From: UMGS1840 sp964537245
GTDB lineage: Bacteria > Bacillota > Clostridia > UMGS1840
Direction: 5' to 3'
Length of the DNA stretch: 41,163 nucleotides
NCBI GenBank assembly: GCA_964537245.1
Contig: CAZHZL010000015.1
Location: 1 to 41,163, forward strand
Below are positions 7,720-15,834 of this stretch, piece after piece. A program made the translations under genes and the position numbers. The notes below the pieces were generated by a model, which was given only the letters and a program-made list of their open reading frames with translations, was not told where the DNA came from and did no database searches. Position 1 is the first letter of the stretch. Every line of letters begins with the position of its first letter.

Positions 7720-8592
7720 CTACTTTTTTGAGTCTTTCTTTTTTGAATTTTTAAGATTAAGCTTCCATCTTGTTTTAGAAGCTGTTTTTTCTTCTTTTAT
7801 AAGGAGATTTTTAAGAGCCTCTTCCAATACAAGCGGAGTAAGATTTCTTGTCAATCCGCCGTCGCAGGCAAGAGAAATTTTTCCTGTTTCTTCAGAAACA
7901 ATAACTACAACAGAATCGCTTGTTTCCGAAATTCCAAGACCTGCCCTGTGCCTTGTTCCAAGCTCAGAATCAAGAGAGTCGTTCTGCGAAAGAGGCAAAA
8001 AACAGCCTGCTGAAGCAATTTTCCCTTCAGAAATTATAACTGCGCCATCATGTAAAGGTGCTTTCGGATAGAAAATATTAATGAGAAGCTCGCTTGAAAC
8101 CTTTGCGTTAAGGTTTATTCCCGTTCTTACAATATCCACTATTTTTGCGTTTCTTTCAACAACAATAAGAGCTCCTACCTTTTTTTCGGAAAGCTGTTTA
8201 GCGGCGTTTGTTATGCTTGTAATGATTTCAAGATACAAATTTGTATCCCGCGCTTCTTCAAAATTGAAAAACAGCATTTTACTTCTTCCCATTTTTGATA
8301 AGCCGGACCTTAATTCAGGCTGGAAAAGAACAATCATAGCCACAAATCCGACCTGCATTGCGTTTTTTAAAATGAAGTTAATTGTATTGAGCTTTAAAAT
8401 TTCTGAAAGCTGCATTGCAATAATAACAACCGCAATTCCCTTTAAAACTTGGATAGAACGAGTGTCCTTAAAAAATTTGGCAACATTATAGATTATATAT
8501 GTAATAAGAAGTATATCAATGTAGTCATTTATTCCTACTGTCTTAAAAACAGACAGCTTATTAGGTAAATCAAAAAAGCTTAAAAAAGTCAT
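7720..8592 (-). CDS. cdaA: Diadenylate cyclase CdaA
   Basis: A 290-aa protein making cyclic di-AMP from two ATP. Three membrane helices fill about residues 22-95, followed by a DAC (DisA_N) domain at about 100-255. The nucleotide-binding signature DGA is at 182-184 (LHDGAVIISEGKIASAGC) and RHR at 214-216 (GTRHRAGLGISE). The lysine-rich C-terminal tail (from about 262) is of the usual type. It has a strong sigma-A promoter and an AAGGAGG site. The c-di-AMP phosphodiesterase gdpP is 17 kb away in the same window, so both halves of the signal cycle are present. Confidence 0.95.
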   Translation of the reverse strand: MTFLSFFDLPNKLSVFKTVGINDYIDILLITYIIYNVAKFFKDTRSIQVLKGIAVVIIAMQLSEILKLNTINFILKNAMQVGFVAMIVLFQPELRSGLSKMGRSKMLFFNFEEARDTNLYLEIITSITNAAKQLSEKKVGALIVVERNAKIVDIVRTGINLNAKVSSELLINIFYPKAPLHDGAVIISEGKIASAGCFLPLSQNDSLDSELGTRHRAGLGISETSDSVVVIVSEETGKISLACDGGLTRNLTPLVLEEALKNLLIKEEKTASKTRWKLNLKNSKKKDSKK

Positions 8593-8631
8593 TTTTTTAA
8601 AATTTCCTCCTTAACATGTATTATTATTTTT

Positions 8632-8660
8632 ATTATAACGCAAATCATCTTTTTTTGCAA
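8632..8660 (-). promoter_or_regulatory. Sigma-A promoter of cdaA-cdaR
   Basis: On the minus strand TTGCAA (8660-8655) and TATAAT (8637-8632) are 17 bases apart. Transcription would begin about 35 bases upstream of the cdaA ATG. Confidence 0.75.
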
Positions 8661-8779
8661 TAGAAAAAGCATAAAATTTTAAAAAATAAAAAAACATTTT
8701 CATACATTTTTTTTCAGTATATGTTTTTTTCAAAAAAGAAATAATTAAAATAGTCATAAAAAAGAAAGGTAGAAATAAA

Positions 8780-10033
8780 TTGCAGAAAATAACCATAAAC
8801 CCAAAAAACAGGCTTTTTGGGACTGTAAAAATAAACGGCTCAAAAAATGCGTCGCTTCCGATAATGGCGGCAAGCTTACTTTGTACAGAGCCTTGTATTT
8901 TAAAAAATGTGCCTGAGCTCTCGGATATAAGAAATATGAACGAGCTTTTAAAATCGAGCGGAATGATTTTGCAAAGCAAAAATGAGGAATTTTTGTTTGA
9001 AGCTTCAAAAGAGCTTCAGCCTTTTGCCCCATATGAAAAAACAAACAAGCTTCGCGCTTCTTTTCTTATTGCAGGACCGCTTCTTGCAAAAACAGGCTAT
9101 GCACAGCTTTCATATCCCGGCGGCTGCAGAATCGGCGCACGGCCAATTGACCTGCACTTAAAAGGCTTTGAAAAGCTTGGTGCAAGCATAAACACAAAAA
9201 ACGGATATATAGAGCTTAAAGCACAAAAATTAAAAGGAAATAAAATATATCTTGATTTTCCGAGTGTAGGTGCAACGGAAAATATAATGATAGCTGCAAG
9301 CTTAGCAAAAGGAAAAACTATAATCGAAAACGGTGCCGCCGAACCTGAAATAAAGGATTTGGCGGATTTTCTTAATAAAATGGGCGCAGAAATAACAGGC
9401 GCAGCCACAGACACAATAACGATAAACGGAGTGGAAAAGCTTTCGGGCGGCGAATATACAATTATCCCCGACAGGATTGAAGCAGGGACATATATGATTT
9501 TAGCGGCGGCAACGAAGGGAAAAATAAAGCTTGAAAATGTTATCCCTGAACATTTAGCACCGATTTGCGCAAAATTGAAGGAAACAGGGACAAGCATTTC
9601 AATGACAAAAAGCACAGTCACCGTCGAAGGAAAATCAAGCTTCAAAGCGGCAGACATAAAAACACTTCCGCATCCGGGCTTTCCCACCGACCTTCAGGCG
9701 CAGTTCTGCGCAATGATGACCAAAGCAAAAGGAACATCAATCATAACCGAAACAATTTTTGAAAACCGTTTTATGCATGTAGGAGAACTGAAAAGACTTG
9801 GTGCAAAAATAACTATTGAAGGACGGACAGCGATAGTGGAAGGAACAAATAAGCTCTTTGGAACACAGATGAAATCAAGCGACCTGCGTGCAGGTGCCGC
9901 GCTCATAATCGGCGCGCTTATGGCAGAAGGACAGTCTGAAATCGAGGACGATGATTATATTGAAAGAGGCTACTGCAATTTTTATGAAAATCTAAAAAAG
10001 TTAGGCGCAGAGATTAATATAATAAAAAATTAA
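8780..10033 (+). CDS. murA: UDP-N-acetylglucosamine 1-carboxyvinyltransferase (first copy)
   Basis: A 417-aa enolpyruvyl transferase catalysing the first committed step of peptidoglycan synthesis, adding enolpyruvate from PEP to UDP-GlcNAc. K22-N23 of GSKNASLP and the catalytic C116 in SYPGGCRIGARPIDLH are present; the cysteine is the residue alkylated by fosfomycin. The closing block IERGYCNFYENLKKLGAEI is also typical. The start is a TTG at 8780 preceded by AAAGAAAGG; no ATG is suitably placed. It is transcribed alone, divergent from cdaA, with a terminator right behind it. A second, clearly distinct murA lies at 36.6-37.8 kb. Confidence 0.95.
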   Translation: MQKITINPKNRLFGTVKINGSKNASLPIMAASLLCTEPCILKNVPELSDIRNMNELLKSSGMILQSKNEEFLFEASKELQPFAPYEKTNKLRASFLIAGPLLAKTGYAQLSYPGGCRIGARPIDLHLKGFEKLGASINTKNGYIELKAQKLKGNKIYLDFPSVGATENIMIAASLAKGKTIIENGAAEPEIKDLADFLNKMGAEITGAATDTITINGVEKLSGGEYTIIPDRIEAGTYMILAAATKGKIKLENVIPEHLAPICAKLKETGTSISMTKSTVTVEGKSSFKAADIKTLPHPGFPTDLQAQFCAMMTKAKGTSIITETIFENRFMHVGELKRLGAKITIEGRTAIVEGTNKLFGTQMKSSDLRAGAALIIGALMAEGQSEIEDDDYIERGYCNFYENLKKLGAEINIIKN

Positions 10034-10050
10034 ATATTTATAAGGAATGT

Positions 10051-10093
10051 AAAAATCCCTTTACCGAATTTCACGGTAAAGAGATTTTTTTTT
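10051..10093 (+). terminator. Intrinsic terminator of the first murA
   Basis: AAAAATC-c-CTTTACCG pairs with CGGTAAAG-a-GATTTTT across a 7-base loop and is followed by a run of T to 10093. Confidence 0.88.
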
Positions 10094-10153
10094 GCATTTT
10101 TAAGTTTACATAGCTAAAGCTACATATCCACAGAACTACGGCACAAAGGGTAG

Positions 10154-10255
10154 TTTCAGACTCCTACAAGACGGTAGGAGTATAGTTCTTAAACTAAGAC
10201 AAGCTCAAGTTTCTGCGGCGTTTCAGACTCCTACGAAACGGTAGGAGTATAGTTC
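10154..10255. repeat. Two copies of a 35-bp hairpin repeat
   Basis: Copies at 10154-10188 and 10221-10255 share TTTCAGACTCCTAC at the left and GGTAGGAGTATAGTTC at the right; they differ only in the loop (AAGAC against GAAAC). Each forms the stem ACTCCTAC with GTAGGAGT. They are 67 bases apart in direct orientation. No reading frame covers them. Confidence 0.7.
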
Positions 10256-10306
10256 CTCCGAATATACAAATCAGAGAATTAATCAGTACAATTATTTTAA
10301 AATCAG

Positions 10307-10474
10307 TGAACGATTTAGTCAATGTGTCATTCATTGTAGGGCACAGCCTTTAAGATGTGCCGATAACGGTTCGTCGGTCAAATCCCTCCACCACGCTTCG
10401 CGCGGTCCCCCTCCCTTTAGGGCAAGGAAGGCTACCGAACCCTACACATTGTGCATAACGATTGAACGATTTAG
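10307..10474. mobile_element. Candidate non-autonomous insertion (MITE-like) with 12-bp target duplication
   Basis: TGAACGATTTAG occurs exactly at 10307-10318 and again at 10463-10474. The 144 bases between begin CAATGTGTC and end in CCCTACACATTG, with TGTAGGG (about 10335-10341) complementary to CCCTACA (10440-10446). Inside are hairpins GGCACA...TGTGCC and CCACGCTTCGCGCGG. The segment is visibly richer in GC than its surroundings and has no gene. The layout fits a small mobile element with a target-site duplication, though the inverted ends are imperfect. Confidence 0.5.
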
Positions 10475-10490
10475 ACGCCAACTCTTTTTT

Positions 10491-10672
10491 AATGAATTGA
10501 CAACTGTCGTTGTCATGAATTGGCGTTTCGCCATGATTTCTCGCTTTGCTCCATGAATTGAATTGCCTTTAATGCACGAAGTGCAATTCATGAGCCACAA
10601 GGCTCAATTCATGAAATCTTTGATTTCAATTCATGCCGAAGGCAATTCATTGAGTTTGCTTTGCAAACTCAT
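10491..10672. repeat. Array of short hairpins joined by AATTCATG linkers
   Basis: At least seven small perfect hairpins stand in a row: GACAAC/GTTGTC (10499-10514), TGGCG/CGCCA (10521-10533), TGCAC/GTGCA (10573-10585), GAGCC/GGCTC (10592-10605), GAAATC/GATTTC (10613-10627), TGCC/GGCA (10634-10644) and GAGTTTGC/GCAAACTC (10652-10670). Stem sequences all differ, while the linkers are constant: ATGAATTG in the left half and its complement CAATTCAT in the right half. The whole could therefore fold into one branched structure. It ends 35 bases past the stop codon of the next gene. With the preceding repeats it fills the 673-base gap 10034-10706. Confidence 0.75.
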
Positions 10673-10706
10673 TATATCATACTAAACAAAAATTGTCAAT
10701 ATAAGT

Positions 10707-11474
10707 CTAAAACTTTTTGTATTTTACATACGCTTCAACGGCGTCGTTTGCTGATTTTATTGCAATTCTGATTTCTTCGTCGCTTATCGGCTCGTCAAAA
10801 TCGTTAAAGCCGTTTAAGCTTTCTACCTTTTCGCCTGTTATGTACGAATACCAAGCCAATGCGCAGGTAAGTCTGCCGAGACCGAGCGACATATGGATAG
10901 GGTCACGGTGTATTTTTTCGATTCCGTTTGAAAGAAGATTCTGTGCCGCCTGACCTGACGGGAGAATACCGTCTGCATTTATTTTTTCATATGCTTTTTT
11001 ATATACTTTTTTTGCGTCAAGATACATCTCTTTCTGGTCATCGTAGCCTAAATTTCTGAGATTGTCTGAGCCTTGGGCATAAGACCATGTTTCGTGGATA
11101 AGCTGCTTTGCATTTGGCATATATTTTTTTACATATGCGCTAAGCTCGTTTAAATACGGCTGAAAGGTTTTATAATCTACGCTTTTTGAGCTGACCTGCT
11201 GTAAGGTAACAAAATCCCAGCCGTCAGAATACGACTCTGTTGCAAGCGCTTCTCTTATTGATACGCCAAAGCCGCTGTTATAGCCGTTTACCATAAGAGC
11301 ATAGGCTTTCCTGTCGTCAAGCATATTAATATAATGATGTGAAAGCGGACAGCCGCCTATATAAAGATTTATAACCTTAAAATTTTTCCCCTGTGAGCGA
11401 GCAACCTGATATAAATATCTTGTTGCATCCTCTGAATAGCTGTTTCCTATTGCTAAAATTTTATAAGTTTTCAT
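10707..11474 (-). CDS. DUF4886 SGNH-like hydrolase
   Basis: A 255-aa protein beginning MKTYKILAIGNSYSED, where the serine of GNSYS is the block I nucleophile of SGNH-fold esterases. Other conserved parts are WDFVTLQQVSSKS (block II-III region), QLIHETWSYAQG, and IHRDPIHMSLGLGRLTCALAWY, which supplies a late D/H pair. This matches DUF4886, a family found in gut bacteria and often next to carbohydrate-active genes. There is no signal peptide, so it is cytoplasmic. It starts three bases after the upstream SGNH hydrolase, with AGAAGGAG as ribosome binding site, so the two are co-transcribed. Probable role: deacylation of a sugar ester (inference). Confidence 0.78.
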   Translation of the reverse strand: MKTYKILAIGNSYSEDATRYLYQVARSQGKNFKVINLYIGGCPLSHHYINMLDDRKAYALMVNGYNSGFGVSIREALATESYSDGWDFVTLQQVSSKSVDYKTFQPYLNELSAYVKKYMPNAKQLIHETWSYAQGSDNLRNLGYDDQKEMYLDAKKVYKKAYEKINADGILPSGQAAQNLLSNGIEKIHRDPIHMSLGLGRLTCALAWYSYITGEKVESLNGFNDFDEPISDEEIRIAIKSANDAVEAYVKYKKF

Positions 11475-11477
11475 TTT

Positions 11478-12518
11478 TTATATCTCCTTCTCTCCGAAGA
11501 AAGCGCCTATTCTTATATAAGTCCCCTCCGAAAGCTCATCATTTTCTTCGCATACTCTTATTGTAACGGTGTGCTTTTTCTTTTCTAAATTTTTATCAAA
11601 AATATAGTTGTGCGCTCTGTTAAACGAAAGTGCATATTTGTCCCATGTTGAAAGCTTTACAAAAGGCTTGTTATCAATGGAATACTCTAAAATACCTGAA
11701 TCCTTTTCGGTTGTGCAATATATTCCGAATGAACTGCCGTAAAAATCAAGCGTTATCTCTGAGCCGGGCTTATATGCGTAGATATATTCAGGCAATCTTC
11801 CGTAAAGCGTACATTTTGAAAGCTTCCATTCGCTGTTTTCATAATCTCTTGCCATAAGAAGAGTGGCATTTTCAAGATTATTTTTGTTTATAAGCTCCTT
11901 TAATGAAATATTCCAATCGTAATCAAAAATAAATGAATTTATGATATCAGCGTAAAATTTTCCGCCTTTATCATTCGGATGACAGCCGTCGTGAAGATAA
12001 TCTTTTATATCTTCGTTTGTATTTTTTATATGTAAAAACAAATCGTAGCCTGCATTTATATATGGTACATTATAATATACGGCTATCTTTTTATGTGCCT
12101 TGACGCTCGGAGGAATATCGTTTTTATCATAATAAGCGTTCATGGATTTCGTTGTAAGTCCTAAAATAACAATAATTGTATCGGGCTTTAAGGAAAGGGT
12201 TTTTCTTATTATTCCCTCCATAGTTCTTTCATAAATGGAATAATCGCCATCATCAACACCTGCCATATCGTTTACCGAAAATTCGACAAAAAGGATATCA
12301 GGATTTTTTGACAAAATATCTCTTTCACATCTGTGAACGCCGAGAAATGATGTCGTTCCGCCTATTCCTGCGTTAATTTCCGTAAAATTATTGTTCCTAT
12401 ATGTATTTTTTAAAAACTCGTTTACATATTTTCTGTATTTATCGTCCTCGGTTATAGAGCCGCCGAAATAGCCGACTGTTATATCCTTTTTTAAGTTAAA
12501 AAGCTCCTTTAATGTCAT
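11478..12518 (-). CDS. SGNH/GDSL hydrolase with C-terminal beta domain
   Basis: A 346-aa two-domain protein. Residues 1-200 are an SGNH hydrolase: S21 in YFGGSITEDD (block I), AGIGGTTS (block II), N83 in FSVNDMAG (block III) and D177/H180 in LHDGCHPNDKG (block V). Residues about 215-346 are predicted beta-rich with KPGSEITLDFYGSSFGIYCT and GILEYSIDNKPF, resembling the beta-sandwich domain that accompanies some acetylxylan or carbohydrate esterases. No signal peptide is seen. The ribosome binding site is CGGAGG. It is coupled to the DUF4886 gene downstream. Likely a carbohydrate O-acyl esterase; the substrate is not readable. Confidence 0.82.
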   Translation of the reverse strand: MTLKELFNLKKDITVGYFGGSITEDDKYRKYVNEFLKNTYRNNNFTEINAGIGGTTSFLGVHRCERDILSKNPDILFVEFSVNDMAGVDDGDYSIYERTMEGIIRKTLSLKPDTIIVILGLTTKSMNAYYDKNDIPPSVKAHKKIAVYYNVPYINAGYDLFLHIKNTNEDIKDYLHDGCHPNDKGGKFYADIINSFIFDYDWNISLKELINKNNLENATLLMARDYENSEWKLSKCTLYGRLPEYIYAYKPGSEITLDFYGSSFGIYCTTEKDSGILEYSIDNKPFVKLSTWDKYALSFNRAHNYIFDKNLEKKKHTVTIRVCEENDELSEGTYIRIGAFFGEKEI

Positions 12519-12545
12519 AGGAAAATCCTCCGTAAAATTTTAAGC

Positions 12546-12983
12546 CTACTCTTCTGAAGAAACATAGATAAGTGTGTTTTCTTCCTCACTGTCGGGCATA
12601 GCATAGTCAAAGGCTCTTGCAAAAACTGTATACGGAATGTATGTACGGTCGTTTTCGATATAAGGCGCGGTTTCGGTTGAATAAATACCTCCGTCGCTGC
12701 GGAAAAGCTGTACATTTCCTATCTGCAAAATAGCTTTTTTCTCACCGAGAGAAGTGATAATTGTCTGAGTTTCGCCCTCCCAGTATACCTCTGCTCCTGC
12801 CGCTTCAAAAACTGCTCTTAACGGAATAAAGATTTCTTCACCGTTTTTAACAGGCTTTACATCGGTAAACTCAACATCTTTTCCGTCGATTTTTACCTTA
12901 ATTTCCTCTGAAGCAAATGCTGACGCTGAAAGAATAACAACAAAAGCAAGCGTCAACGCCAATAATTTTTTCATTTTTTTCAT
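12546..12983 (-). CDS. Secreted copper amine oxidase N-terminal domain protein
   Basis: A 145-aa protein with a signal peptide (MKKMKKLLALTLAFVVILSASAFA, cleavage near 24/25) and a single Cu_amine_oxidN1-type domain: IKVKIDGKDVEFTDVKPV, IFIPLRAVFEAAGAEVYWEGETQTI and DRTYIPYTVFARAFDY. In Firmicutes this domain is a common small extracellular module, with no copper site and no oxidase activity of its own, often in wall-associated proteins. A single-domain version like this may bind wall or glycan. It has AAAGGAG as ribosome binding site and precedes the SGNH hydrolase by 27 bases. Confidence 0.82.
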   Translation of the reverse strand: MKKMKKLLALTLAFVVILSASAFASEEIKVKIDGKDVEFTDVKPVKNGEEIFIPLRAVFEAAGAEVYWEGETQTIITSLGEKKAILQIGNVQLFRSDGGIYSTETAPYIENDRTYIPYTVFARAFDYAMPDSEEENTLIYVSSEE

Positions 12984-13010
12984 TTTTAAATTTCTCCTTT
13001 TTATATAATT

Positions 13011-13640
13011 TTATTTATTTTTTATTTTATGAAACTCTGTCTCAATTTTCAAAAGTGTAAGCTGACCGTTTGTTTTATCTGTGATTTTACCATTAAGCTC
13101 ATCAAATTTTGTTTCGTCAATATAGTATTTAAGGCAGATATTTTCGCCGTATGTAATATCCATTTTCACACAGTCGAAGGAATCTAAAATAAACTGTACC
13201 GTCGAAAGCAAATTATAAGGGCATACTATTTCAAACACACAGCATGGCGTCATTATTGAAATTCCTGCTTCCTCAACGCCCATAACAGCCGATTTTGAAT
13301 ATGCTCTTACAAGTCCTCCTGCACCGAGAAGCGTACCTCCGAAATATCTGACTACAATAATAAGAATATTTTCAAGCTCATTTTTTGTAATAACATCTAA
13401 AACAGGTATACCCGCAGTTCCCTGCGGCTCGCCGTCGTCTGAAAAACGGCAGATATTATTTTCTTTTATTTTGTAAGCAAAAACAACATGAGTTGAATCA
13501 TAATATTTTTTTCTCGCTTTTTCTATTATAGCAAGTGCGTCCTCCTCAGTATCAACAGGGTGAACAAAGGAAAGAAACCTTGATTTTTTTTCGATAAATT
13601 CGCTTTCTCCGTATTTTTCTACCGTCTTATAAACCTTCAT
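13011..13640 (-). CDS. YigZ/IMPACT family protein
   Basis: A 209-aa protein of the UPF0029/IMPACT family. Signature blocks: EFIEKKSRFLSFVHPV, DSTHVVFAYKI, RFSDDGEPQGTAGIPVLDVI and VVRYFGGTLLGAGGLVRAYSKSA. The C-terminal DUF1949-like region (about 140-209) is also present, giving the normal full length. The cellular role is poorly defined; the family is linked to translation and to Gcn2 regulation in eukaryotes. It overlaps the end of hflX by 14 bases, so it is translated from the same message. Confidence 0.92.
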   Translation of the reverse strand: MKVYKTVEKYGESEFIEKKSRFLSFVHPVDTEEDALAIIEKARKKYYDSTHVVFAYKIKENNICRFSDDGEPQGTAGIPVLDVITKNELENILIIVVRYFGGTLLGAGGLVRAYSKSAVMGVEEAGISIMTPCCVFEIVCPYNLLSTVQFILDSFDCVKMDITYGENICLKYYIDETKFDELNGKITDKTNGQLTLLKIETEFHKIKNK

Positions 13641-14877
13641 AAAACTTAATAAGCTCCTCCTTTCCGTATACAGTCACCATCTGCCCTTCAGCTTCGTAAG
13701 AGATATTTCTCACCTGAAGCTTATCGTACATTTTGGAAATTATATGAGTTTTATCGTAAGGCACACAGATAGTTTTTTCGATTTCATCTTTTTTTGTAAT
13801 CTCCGTTATTTCCAAAAGAAGCTTATCGAGATTGTAGCCTGATTTAACGGAAATCGGAATACCGCCCTTAAAAGCAATATCGTCAGGATTTAATTTGTCG
13901 CATTTGTTGTACGCAATTATTGTCGGTTTATCCTTTATGTCAAGCTCATATAAAATATGCTCAACAGTTTTTATATGTGTTTGAGCGTTTTTATCTGTTG
14001 CGTCAACCACATGAACAAGCACATCTGCATACACAGCCGCCTCAAGTGTGGATTTGAACGCTTCAACAAGCTTATGCGGCAGCTTTCTTATAAAGCCGAC
14101 TGTATCTGTGATAACAGCTTCTCTTCCGTCTGATAAAGTCATTTTTTTTGAAAGCGGGTCAAGTGTCGCAAAAAGCATATCCTTCACAAACTGCTCCGAA
14201 TTTGTAAAAGCGTTTAAGAGTGAGGATTTTCCTGCGTTTGTATAGCCTACAAGTGCAACGCTCGGAATTTCGCTTTTTAAACGCTGTTTTCTCATTGTGG
14301 CTCTGTTTTTTTCAATTTCCTTAAGCTCCCTTTTTAAGCTTAAAATTCTTTCGTTTATATGTCTTTTATCTGTTTCAAGCTGAGTTTCACCGGGACCTCT
14401 GGTACCTATACCGCCTCCAAGCCTTGAAAGAGATGTACCTATCCCCGAAAGTCTGGGAAGTGTATATTCAAGCTGTGCAAGCTCGACCTGACATTTCCCC
14501 TCTTTTGTTGTTGCACGAAGTGCAAATATATCCAGAATAAGTCTTGAACGGTCAATAACTCTGACATTAAGCTCTGCTTCTAAGTTCCTTGTATTCGAGC
14601 CTGAAAGCTCACAGTCAAAAACAACAAGGTCTGCTTCCAGCATTTCCACTGCGCTTCTTATCTCCTCAACCTTACCTTTTCCGATAACTGTTCGCGGGTC
14701 GATTGAATCTCTTTGCTGATATACTTCGCCCACAACCTCAGCTCCGCAAGCTTCACAAAGCGCACCGAGCTCCTTTAAGGAAGCCTCGTCAGAATCGTTT
14801 ATTTTTCCTGTTCCCATAAAAACACCGCATATTATACAGCGTTCCTTTTTATTTTCAAGCTTTTGTAAATTTTCCAT
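13627..14877 (-). CDS. hflX: GTPase HflX
   Basis: A 416-aa ribosome-associated GTPase that splits stalled or heat-damaged 70S ribosomes. The N-terminal HflX domain has QQRDSIDPRTVIGKGKVEEI and the family signature SRLGGGIGTRGPGETQLETD (151-170). The G domain shows G1 GYTNAGKSS (211-219), G3 DTVGFIRKLP and G4 NKCD. The start overlaps the stop of the HAD gene by one base (TAATG), indicating coupling. An N-terminal CIICG near residue 14 could be a metal-binding feature, but there is only one such pair here. Confidence 0.96.
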   Translation of the reverse strand: MENLQKLENKKERCIICGVFMGTGKINDSDEASLKELGALCEACGAEVVGEVYQQRDSIDPRTVIGKGKVEEIRSAVEMLEADLVVFDCELSGSNTRNLEAELNVRVIDRSRLILDIFALRATTKEGKCQVELAQLEYTLPRLSGIGTSLSRLGGGIGTRGPGETQLETDKRHINERILSLKRELKEIEKNRATMRKQRLKSEIPSVALVGYTNAGKSSLLNAFTNSEQFVKDMLFATLDPLSKKMTLSDGREAVITDTVGFIRKLPHKLVEAFKSTLEAAVYADVLVHVVDATDKNAQTHIKTVEHILYELDIKDKPTIIAYNKCDKLNPDDIAFKGGIPISVKSGYNLDKLLLEITEITKKDEIEKTICVPYDKTHIISKMYDKLQVRNISYEAEGQMVTVYGKEELIKFYEGL

Positions 14878-15704
14878 TAAATCAATCCCTTTTCAATTAT
14901 ATCAATAAGGTGGCAGATTGCGTCCTCGTTATTTGTGTACGGCAAGATAAAATCCGAAACATTTTTTACAGCGTCAAGAGCGTTTTTGACGCATACGCCG
15001 ACATCTGCCGCTTTTAACATTTCACGGTCGTTCATGCTGTCTCCTACTGCATAAATTTTACGGTTTTTATTTCCGAGTATTTCTGCAAGCTTAGGGATAG
15101 CCGTTCCCTTATTGGTCCCATATTCCATCATTTCATAATAGTATGCGTCGCTTTTAAAAAACACATATTCGCTGTATGCACGAGGAAGCACCTCTGCAAT
15201 TTCGTTTATTTTTTCGGGATAATCGCAGAACATGATTTTTGTTATCGGAGAATTTACATCTGAAAAATCCTCCCACGGTATCTGACCGTCTGCATAGTCC
15301 TTTTCATATTCCTCATCTTTTATATGCTTAAGGACCATATCGGATTTTTTTATAAAATGAGTATGGTCAACCGACGCAACCTCAACTCCACATTCAGAAA
15401 ATCTTTTTGATATATTTTCCGCAGCCCTCAGACATTTTGGATTCATAGTTTTTACATATAAAACCTTTTCGGAAGAAAAATCGTATATAACTGCGCCGTT
15501 ACTTGCGATAACGGGGATATTAAGCGAAAGAAGCTTTGCATAAAGCGCAATTTTCGGATAAAGGCGACCTGAGGCAATAGTGAAATTACCACCGCTTTCT
15601 CTGAAATAGTTAATTTTTTTCAAGTTTTTTTCGGAAATCCCCTTCTTTTCGTCAAGAAGTGTCCCGTCCATATCTGTAACAATAGTTATTCCGTCAAATT
15701 TCAT
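14877..15704 (-). CDS. Cof-type HAD phosphatase
   Basis: A 275-aa HAD superfamily IIB phosphatase. Motif I is DMDGTLLDEKKGIS with D11 and D13; motif II lies in FTIASGR; motif IV is GDSMNDREMLKAADVGV. A C2-type cap occupies about residues 85-190. Relatives dephosphorylate sugar phosphates, pyridoxal phosphate or flavin nucleotides; the substrate here is unknown. It is the first gene of the run that continues with hflX and yigZ. Its ribosome binding site is unusual: AAAGGA lies 31 bases upstream of the ATG, with a perfect hairpin in between. Confidence 0.9.
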   Translation of the reverse strand: MKFDGITIVTDMDGTLLDEKKGISEKNLKKINYFRESGGNFTIASGRLYPKIALYAKLLSLNIPVIASNGAVIYDFSSEKVLYVKTMNPKCLRAAENISKRFSECGVEVASVDHTHFIKKSDMVLKHIKDEEYEKDYADGQIPWEDFSDVNSPITKIMFCDYPEKINEIAEVLPRAYSEYVFFKSDAYYYEMMEYGTNKGTAIPKLAEILGNKNRKIYAVGDSMNDREMLKAADVGVCVKNALDAVKNVSDFILPYTNNEDAICHLIDIIEKGLI

Positions 15705-15715
15705 ATTCCTAAAAA

Positions 15716-15731
15716 CCGATATTTTTATCGG
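15716..15731 (-). promoter_or_regulatory. Hairpin between Shine-Dalgarno and start of the HAD gene
   Basis: CCGATA-aaaa-TATCGG is a perfect 6-bp stem with a 4-base loop. It lies between AAAGGA (15741-15736) and the ATG at 15704. Folding it would bring the ribosome binding site to about 15 bases from the start; a nearer AGGA at 15710-15707 is only two bases from the ATG. Confidence 0.35.
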
Positions 15732-15801
15732 ATTATCCTTTCTTTTTTGTAGTTTTTTTAAGCTTTTTGTAGTTTTTTAAAAGTCGTGTATGTTTAATCT
15801 G

Positions 15802-15831
15802 TCATTTTTCCTCTTGAATACAGCATACAAT
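15802..15831 (+). promoter_or_regulatory. Possible sporulation sigma-E-type promoter
   Basis: TCATTTT (15802-15808) and CATACAAT (15824-15831) are 15 bases apart. The sigma-E consensus is KMATATT, 14-15 bases, CATACAHT; one mismatch is seen, in the -35. A TATAAT at 15832-15837 has no matching sigma-A -35, which favours the sigma-E reading. Confidence 0.4.
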
Positions 15832-15834
15832 TAT

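Noticed and set aside
9097..9687. 196-codon open frame antisense to murA
   Set aside because: Shadow of the murA coding frame; rich in P, S and F with no family pattern or ribosome site.
10491..10672. CRISPR array
   Set aside because: Linkers are only about 8 bases, spacings are irregular, the units between are themselves palindromes, and no cas genes are present.
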